NCBI GenBank assembly: GCA_005885015.1
Contig: VAYG01000162.1
Coordinates: 1 to 6,354, forward strand
Origin: Actinomycetota bacterium
GTDB lineage: Bacteria; Actinomycetota; UBA4738
Length of the DNA stretch: 6,354 nucleotides
Direction of reading: 5' to 3'
Both the position numbers and the translations under genes were made by a program. This document shows positions 1 through 4,097 of the stretch, piece by piece (positions within the stretch are counted from its first letter, which is position 1; each line of letters opens with the position of its first letter). The notes beneath the pieces are model-generated. The model was not told where the DNA came from. It made no database searches and saw nothing but the letters and a program-made list of their open reading frames with translations.

Positions 1-145
1 GCTCTTCGGACGTCATCACTGTGGCACCGGCTGAAGACACGTATGAGTCAGGCATCTCGAGCGTTTCCGGCTCTCGAAGCGGCTGGAGCTCGATACCGTC
101 CGGCTCTGGTGCGTCGGTGAGGATCGGGTCTTTAAGTCTGAGCAT
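1..145 (-). CDS. possible partial hypothetical protein, runs off left edge
   Basis: An open frame on the minus strand begins at an ATG (145-143), with an alternative GTG at 154-152, and runs without a stop to the window edge (48 codons). The predicted peptide begins MLRLKDPILTD and is acidic and proline-rich. I recognise no domain and see no convincing ribosome binding site. Third-position GC is clearly lower than in the other genes, and frames on both strands are open here, so this may not be a gene. If real, it is transcribed divergently from the kelch gene at 406, and the space between them would be a shared promoter region. Confidence 0.28.
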   Translation of the reverse strand, partial: MLRLKDPILTDAPEPDGIELQPLREPETLEMPDSYVSSAGATVMTSEE

Positions 146-257
146 CTCGGGCACTTTCTGGAAGGGACGCTCTGGCGAACTCGGGGCCGGGAGATACAGA
201 CTTCGGCACGTCTATCAGGTCGAGGCCGGGAACCCGAAAGGACATCCGTGGCTTGTG

Positions 258-267
258 TCATTAATGA
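258..267. promoter_or_regulatory. AT-rich palindrome, possible operator
   Basis: TCATTAATGA is a perfect 10-base inverted repeat in otherwise GC-rich DNA between two possibly divergent genes. On the minus strand it overlaps TATCAT (269-264), which resembles a -10 box, but only a weak -35 candidate lies upstream of that. It could be an operator or simply an AT-rich promoter element. The evidence is sequence shape only. Confidence 0.22.
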
Positions 268-348
268 TAGCAGCATGGCACTCCATTCCCGAAGAACGGA
301 TCCGATGCCGGTCGACGGAAGTGTTGCAGGTGGAGCGCGGCAAACCCA

Positions 349-377
349 TTGCGCTCCAGACCCGAGGAGGGTAGGTT
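349..377 (+). promoter_or_regulatory. predicted sigma-70-type promoter for the secreted kelch gene
   Basis: TTGCGC (349-354) and TAGGTT (372-377) are separated by 17 bases, a plausible -35/-10 pair for a housekeeping actinobacterial sigma factor (TTGnCn and TAnnnT). Transcription would begin near 384, leaving a leader of about 22 bases that just holds the Shine-Dalgarno sequence. The -10 match is weak beyond TAnnnT, so this is a prediction. Confidence 0.38.
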
Positions 378-394
378 CTCCGCTCCTATGGAAG

Positions 395-400
395 AAGGAG
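395..400 (+). promoter_or_regulatory. ribosome binding site that fixes the start at 406
   Basis: AAGGAG lies 5 bases before the ATG at 406. Two other in-frame starts (349 and ATG 388) have no such site, and using them would put an acidic stretch in front of the signal peptide. The 406 start is therefore preferred. Confidence 0.8.
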
Positions 401-405
401 TTGGG

Positions 406-1392
406 ATGAGGGGCAGCTCAAAACTCCGCCGCCTGGCGGTCGCGGTCCTCGCGGCTTCGTTCGCGGCGGCGGTGAGCTTCGCCCCAGCTGCCGGTGCCGC
501 GCCACACGCCCGAGTGTGGACTCTCACGACTCCTTCCACCTCCCCGCCCGCCCGAGCCGGGCACGCGATGGCCTATGACCCCGTCAGCAAGCAGGTGCTG
601 GTCTTCGGAGGGTACGACGACGCCGCCTACCGCAACGACACCTGGACCTGGGACGGGACCACGTGGACACACCAGGCACCCGCAACCAGTCCCGCGCCCC
701 GGGCCGGTTCCGGGATCGCGTTCGACCGCGTGACCCGTCAGTTGGTCATGTTCGGGGGCTTCTCGGGGTCGGGATATCTTGGCGACACCTGGACCTGGGA
801 CGGCTCGATCTCCAGCTGGACCCGCCGCAACACGCCCACGCGACCACCCAAGGTGAGTGGCCCCATGCTGTTCACCGACCCCGTCACCGGTCACGTGGAC
901 ATGTTCGGCGGGTTCGACGGCCGGCTCTTTCAAGGCATCACATGGCAATGGACCGGCACCGACTGGCAGGACTTGCATCCGGCGAATTCGGCCACCGCGC
1001 GGGGCGCGGCCATCGCCCAGCTCGACCAGGCCGACCACACGGTGGTCATGTTCAGCGGCATAGCGAGCCTCAACGCGTACGACACCTGGACCTGGGACGG
1101 CGCGACGTGGACCCGCGAGTCTCCCGTGCATCAGCCCCCTTCTCGCTTCTACTCCGCGTCGGCGTACGAGCCCACGCTGCGAGCGGTGGTGATCTTCGGT
1201 GGAGGCAGCGGCGACGGTGACCTTCAGGACACCTGGGAATGGAACGGGAGCGACTGGAAGCAGCTCCAACCGGGCACGCCGCCCGCCAAGCGGGAGTCTC
1301 AGGGTATGACCTTCGACCCGGCCGTCCACCGGATCGTGATGTTCGGAGGGCAGGTCAACGGCTCGGTGGTCAACGACACCTGGACCCTCTAG
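406..1392 (+). CDS. secreted kelch-like six-bladed beta-propeller protein
   Basis: This 328-residue protein has a Sec signal peptide: basic SKLRR, an Ala-rich hydrophobic core at about 10-28, and an AGA cleavage site near residue 31. The mature part is built from six kelch-like units. Each has a hydrophobic strand ending in FGG (FSG in unit 4) and then an aromatic D-T-W-x-W-D/N-G-x-x-W strand. The D/I-T-W strands start at residues 78, 127, 178, 226, 275 and 324, a period of 48-51 residues. The sixth unit stops at DTWTL, the last five residues, while the mature N-terminus starts with VWTL and supplies the missing strand, a typical propeller ring closure. There are no enzyme motifs such as galactose-oxidase copper ligands that I can identify. 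A binding or scaffold role outside the membrane is inferred. Its stop overlaps the stop of the convergent gene. Confidence 0.88.
   Translation: MRGSSKLRRLAVAVLAASFAAAVSFAPAAGAAPHARVWTLTTPSTSPPARAGHAMAYDPVSKQVLVFGGYDDAAYRNDTWTWDGTTWTHQAPATSPAPRAGSGIAFDRVTRQLVMFGGFSGSGYLGDTWTWDGSISSWTRRNTPTRPPKVSGPMLFTDPVTGHVDMFGGFDGRLFQGITWQWTGTDWQDLHPANSATARGAAIAQLDQADHTVVMFSGIASLNAYDTWTWDGATWTRESPVHQPPSRFYSASAYEPTLRAVVIFGGGSGDGDLQDTWEWNGSDWKQLQPGTPPAKRESQGMTFDPAVHRIVMFGGQVNGSVVNDTWTL
637..1100 (+). repeat. three identical 20-base copies inside the propeller gene
   Basis: GACACCTGGACCTGGGACGG occurs exactly at 637-656, 784-803 and 1081-1100. Each encodes D-T-W-T-W-D-G in the same codon phase. Diverged versions fill the equivalent places near 937, 1228 and 1375 (the last only 14 bases before the stop). 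Start-to-start distances are 147, 153, 144, 147 and 147 bases, the length of one propeller blade. Confidence 0.9.
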
Positions 1393-2378
1393 GCACGCTG
1401 GGCGGCCCCGAGCTGCGCGAAGAGTGCCTCGCGCGACCCCGGGCGCAGCGCGTAGACCATGCTGAACAGCGCCTCCCGCGCAAGCCGCTGAGCATGGTCG
1501 GAGAGAAGGAGAGAGCGGCTGCCCGTGAAAACGGCGAGGGCGGCAGAGGCGCGCAGCGCGAGCTCGCCGGCCGCGCCGCGGGTCGCCTGGATCGTGGCCG
1601 GGTCGAGCCGATCGAGCTCGTCGCGAATTCGCGTCAGCTCCTCCTCGAGCGGCGTCGGACCGAGCAGGCGGCAGCATCGCGACGCGACGCCCAACGGCAT
1701 GGACGCGTGTATGCGCAAGAGCTCGGGCGGCGGCGGCCCCTCCCCGTATGGCAAGGCGGACGTCACGCGGGTCGCGGGAACCGGGTGGCGGACGAAGTCG
1801 GCCCGCACCGTCGCGGTGGCGTTCAGCGCGACGAGGTCGAGTCGCTGGACGGAGAGGGTGTCGCTCTCCCGCGCATCGACGAATGCCCACACCAGTCTCC
1901 CGTCGTCCGAGCGGGCAGCCGTGTGGATGACGTCGATGCGGCGCCAGCCCGAAACGAAGGGCGAGGTGCCGGTGAAGATCCATCCTCCTTCCTTTTCGAC
2001 CCCGCGGAGCAGCGGCGGCCCCGGCAACGCGCCTCCGAGCGCGAGCCCCGCCCTGCGCTCTCCCCGACACAGAGGAGCGACCCACTCCGCGATCGCCTCG
2101 TTCTCGCTGGCCGCGGCGGCGAGGACGGCGCCGATGTGCTGCACCCACACGAAGGTGGTGGTGAGGCAACCGGAGGCGAGCGCTTCCACGACGGTGCACA
2201 CCATCGGGAAGTCGGCCCCGAGCCCGCCGGACGATGCCGGTCCGGAGAGGCCGTACAGACCGGCGTTCGCAAGCGCGTCGAGCAGCTCGACCGGCAGGGT
2301 GTCGGCCGCGTCGGTGGCCAGAGCCGCAGGGAACAACACCTCGTCGGCGAGGCGCGTCGCGGTGCTGACGATATCCAT
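1389..2378 (-). CDS. acyl-CoA dehydrogenase-fold protein, probably without the canonical catalytic Glu
   Basis: The 329-residue protein resembles the acyl-CoA dehydrogenase superfamily throughout. It has an N-terminal helical part (1-100, with the family-like GLYGLSGP..GGLGAD at 40-46 and LTTTFVWVQH at 72-81), a middle beta part (GGWIFTGTSPFVSGW at 121-135, where family members contact FAD), and a C-terminal helical part (210-329). It is shorter than the roughly 380 residues usual for catabolic members. REALFSMVYA at 291-300 lines up with the family segment ending in Tyr-Glu, but here the Glu is Ala300. Simple acyl-CoA dehydrogenation by the standard mechanism is therefore doubtful; an oxidase or monooxygenase-like role is possible. 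The ATG at 2378 is chosen because AGAAGG lies 6 bases before it and family similarity begins there. That site overlaps the stop of the lipoprotein gene, so the two are probably co-translated. Confidence 0.82.
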   Translation of the reverse strand: MDIVSTATRLADEVLFPAALATDAADTLPVELLDALANAGLYGLSGPASSGGLGADFPMVCTVVEALASGCLTTTFVWVQHIGAVLAAAASENEAIAEWVAPLCRGERRAGLALGGALPGPPLLRGVEKEGGWIFTGTSPFVSGWRRIDVIHTAARSDDGRLVWAFVDARESDTLSVQRLDLVALNATATVRADFVRHPVPATRVTSALPYGEGPPPPELLRIHASMPLGVASRCCRLLGPTPLEEELTRIRDELDRLDPATIQATRGAAGELALRASAALAVFTGSRSLLLSDHAQRLAREALFSMVYALRPGSREALFAQLGAAQRA

Positions 2379-2384
2379 CGATGG

Positions 2385-2390
2385 CCTTCT
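2385..2390 (-). promoter_or_regulatory. ribosome binding site of the acyl-CoA dehydrogenase-fold gene
   Basis: AGAAGG (read on the minus strand) sits 6 bases before the ATG at 2378 and overlaps the TAG stop (2391-2389) of the preceding lipoprotein gene. This selects the 2378 start over the longer open frame that extends upstream and suggests coupled translation. Confidence 0.65.
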
Positions 2391-3360
2391 ACCTTGGAGC
2401 GATCGACGCAACGAGGATCTCCGAGACGGGACCTCCTCGCAGGCCGCCGAACAACCATGCCTGGTCACCGACGACCACGGCCGCCGCGTCCGACAAGGGA
2501 GCCGGAAGCCTGCCGGCTGACCTGACCCGGCCGGTTCGACCCGACGCGTCCACGCCGCCGACCACGAACACCACGCCGCCCGCGGCGAACGCGGACGCAT
2601 GCCCCACGCCGTACGGAAGATGTCCCACCGTCGTCACGGTCCCGGTCGAAGGATCGAACGCCAGGATGCCGGCGGACGGGCCTCGTGTGGTCTCGCCGCC
2701 AACGATCACGACCGTTGATCCCACCGCGGCCGCCGCGGCGTAGCGCAACCCCACGGGCAGCAGGCCCGCCCGATGGAGGTGACGACCGTCCGACGTGGCG
2801 TAGATGATCCGCTGGGGCGCCACCCCGTCGTAGCCGCCGATCAGGTACGTGACGCCGTCCAGGGCGGCGGTCGTGAGGTCCGACAGGGCCCGCGGCAGAG
2901 ACCCCTCGACGTCGGCGCGACCGCTCGACGGAGAGAAGGACTGCACGACGTCGGAGCCCATTCCCGTCCCGCCTCCGAACACGAACAGTCGCGAGCCGAT
3001 CCACGCTCCTGCTCCGTCGTGGAAGGGGTGGAGCATCTGCCCGACCACCTGGACGAGGCCGCGGCCGGGGTCCACCTTGTCGACGGTGGCGACGGAGGCG
3101 TCCGCGCCGTTCAGCCCGCCGACGAGGTAGATGGTTCCTCCCTCGGCCACCCCCACCTCGCGCTGGATCGCGGAGGGGAGGTGGAAGGGTGCCCGGTGGA
3201 ATTGCAGGGCCGCCGGCGCAGAGGAGGCGGCTATCGACGTCCCGGTCGAGGTGCGCCGAAGCGTTACGGGAGTGGTCGGTGAGGTTCCGTGGCAGCCCTG
3301 GAGGCCCAGCATCGCGGTGACCAACACGGCCAGGGAGGCACGCGATCTCGCTTGCGGCAT
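2389..3360 (-). CDS. kelch-repeat lipoprotein, six-bladed beta-propeller
   Basis: The 323-residue protein starts with a lipoprotein signal: basic ARSR, a hydrophobic core, and the lipobox L20-Q21-G22-C23. Cys23 would be lipidated and anchor the protein outside the cytoplasmic membrane. A Ser/Thr/Ala-rich linker (24-50) follows. Six kelch units are then marked by Gly-Gly after hydrophobic strands at residues 81, 129, 175, 221, 268 and 305. Spacing is 46-48 residues except between units five and six, where it is 37; unit five seems to lack about ten residues of its outer strand. This is a more classical kelch pattern than the Trp-rich protein at 406, so the two are not recent copies. Ligand unknown. 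There is no Shine-Dalgarno sequence before the ATG; a promoter-like -10 box lies at leaderless distance instead. The acyl-CoA dehydrogenase-fold gene starts 10 bases downstream. Confidence 0.87.
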   Translation of the reverse strand: MPQARSRASLAVLVTAMLGLQGCHGTSPTTPVTLRRTSTGTSIAASSAPAALQFHRAPFHLPSAIQREVGVAEGGTIYLVGGLNGADASVATVDKVDPGRGLVQVVGQMLHPFHDGAGAWIGSRLFVFGGGTGMGSDVVQSFSPSSGRADVEGSLPRALSDLTTAALDGVTYLIGGYDGVAPQRIIYATSDGRHLHRAGLLPVGLRYAAAAAVGSTVVIVGGETTRGPSAGILAFDPSTGTVTTVGHLPYGVGHASAFAAGGVVFVVGGVDASGRTGRVRSAGRLPAPLSDAAAVVVGDQAWLFGGLRGGPVSEILVASIAPR

Positions 3361-3366
3361 CCGCTC

Positions 3367-3395
3367 AGTCTAGGAGAGCAACGATCCGGGGTCAG
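3367..3395 (-). promoter_or_regulatory. predicted leaderless promoter of the kelch lipoprotein gene
   Basis: Reading the minus strand, CTGACC (3395-3390) is followed after 17 bases by TAGACT (3372-3367), and the ATG begins 6 bases later at 3360. In actinobacteria a TAnnnT box about 7 bases before the start codon marks leaderless transcripts that begin at the A of ATG. The absence of a Shine-Dalgarno sequence here agrees. The -35 element overlaps the TGA stop (3394-3392) of the PAP2 gene. This would let the lipoprotein and acyl-CoA dehydrogenase-fold genes be expressed apart from the upstream genes. Confidence 0.5.
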
Positions 3396-3988
3396 GGATG
3401 GGCGCGAGACTCCCACGCCTGGTCGCCGGCCCGCGCCCTCGTTCTCTGCCACATGGCGTGCACCACCAGGGCGGTTGTCAGGGCCAAGGACGTGCCGAGC
3501 AGAACGCCCGCCACCGCGTCCGACAACCAGTGAGCCAGCAGGTACGCGCGGGAGAGGCCCATGACCAGCGAGAAGGCGACCGCCACCGCGCCCCAGACGT
3601 ACCGTCCTTTTCCCTCGGGGAACAGCGCGATCACCGCGGCCACCGCCGTCACGCTGGCGGCCACGGCGTGGCCGGAAGGGAAGGACCCTCCGCTCGTGTG
3701 CACCAGCGAGCCGGCCGGGCGGGCTCGGTCGTACAGGGACTTGAGCGCACCGATGGAGACCTCGGACAGGACGATGGCGGAGACGAACGCCGCGAAATGC
3801 CACCACCGTCGGCGCAGCGCCAGGAATCCGGCGATGGCCAGTCGAACGGGAAGCGTCACGTACACCAGCCCCAACACGTTGAAGAACTTCGCCACGACCG
3901 TGAGCCACCCGGTGCGGATCGAGACCATCCGCCGGACGAAGGCGTCGTCCATGCGCTGGACGGCTTCCCGGCTGCCGTGGTTCGCCAT
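3392..3988 (-). CDS. PAP2-family membrane phosphatase with intact active site
   Basis: The 198-residue membrane protein carries all three phosphatase motifs of the PAP2 superfamily: K83-x6-R90-P91, P104-S-G-H107, and S146-R147-x5-H153-x3-D157. H153 is the expected nucleophile and H107 the acid/base. About five hydrophobic helices are visible (roughly 32-58, 63-80, 108-124, 130-147, 158-178). Family members dephosphorylate lipid phosphates such as phosphatidate or undecaprenyl diphosphate, usually facing outside; which substrate applies cannot be read from sequence. SIRTGWLT (23-30) also occurs in the PAP2 domain of the upstream kinase fusion, so the two are related. The ATG at 3988 has no clear ribosome binding site. 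A minus-strand TGA overlaps it, and a different frame just upstream looks coding, so the N-terminus is uncertain; Met13 or a frameshifted longer form are alternatives. Confidence 0.88.
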   Translation of the reverse strand: MANHGSREAVQRMDDAFVRRMVSIRTGWLTVVAKFFNVLGLVYVTLPVRLAIAGFLALRRRWWHFAAFVSAIVLSEVSIGALKSLYDRARPAGSLVHTSGGSFPSGHAVAASVTAVAAVIALFPEGKGRYVWGAVAVAFSLVMGLSRAYLLAHWLSDAVAGVLLGTSLALTTALVVHAMWQRTRARAGDQAWESRAHP

Positions 3989-3990
3989 CA

Positions 3991-4097
3991 GGCAGCACCG
4001 TCACGATGGTGTCGCGACGGGGAGTCCCGAGCAGCGGATGCTCGTGCAGTCGCACATCCCTTGCCGCGAGCGCCTCGGCGTTCGCCGGGCCGCTCAC
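3991..4097 (-). pseudogene. short coding-like stretch in another frame: gene remnant or frameshifted N-terminus
   Basis: A GTG (4097-4095) overlaps the TGA of the kinase fusion as GTGA, a common coupled start. For about 35 codons this frame has mostly G or C in third positions, unlike the other two minus-strand frames here, and reads VSGPANAEAL..., including EHPLLGTPRR and VTVLPDGEPR. At the PAP2 start near 3988 the GC-rich third position switches frames. This could be the truncated start of a lost gene, the true N-terminus of the PAP2 protein separated by a frameshift or sequencing error, or a short leader. From memory, EHPLLG followed by a DG motif resembles the N-terminus of [2Fe-2S] proteins of the sarcosine oxidase alpha type; this is weak. 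Confidence 0.33.

Larger units (their letters stand above)
146..405. other. intergenic region upstream of the kelch gene
   Basis: No reading frame here has convincing codon usage. The stretch is less GC-rich than the genes and includes an AT-rich patch around 253-270. It contains a 10-base perfect palindrome, a predicted promoter and a Shine-Dalgarno sequence for the following gene, listed separately. Open frames on both strands cross it but show no recognisable protein and no third-position GC preference. Confidence 0.5.

Noticed and set aside
16..276. An 86-residue minus-strand ORF, rich in Ser, Arg and Pro
   Set aside because: Its composition is atypical for a protein and there is no start signal; the alternative frame ending at the left edge reads more like a protein.
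21..374. A 117-residue plus-strand ORF starting with GTG at the left edge
   Set aside because: It has no ribosome binding site, domain or third-position GC preference, and its end overlaps the predicted promoter of the kelch gene.
1380..1440. A rho-independent terminator between the convergent genes
   Set aside because: There is no intergenic space and no T-run after any GC-rich hairpin on either strand.
418..2199. A 593-residue open frame on the minus strand across the kelch and acyl-CoA dehydrogenase-fold genes
   Set aside because: Its product is Arg-rich and low in structure, and it crosses two well-supported genes in different frames, as expected for chance openness in GC-rich DNA.
1239..2525. 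A 428-residue plus-strand open frame and an overlapping 331-residue one (1525-2520)
   Set aside because: Both lie opposite the acyl-CoA dehydrogenase-fold gene and have no recognisable motif; the minus strand matches a known fold.
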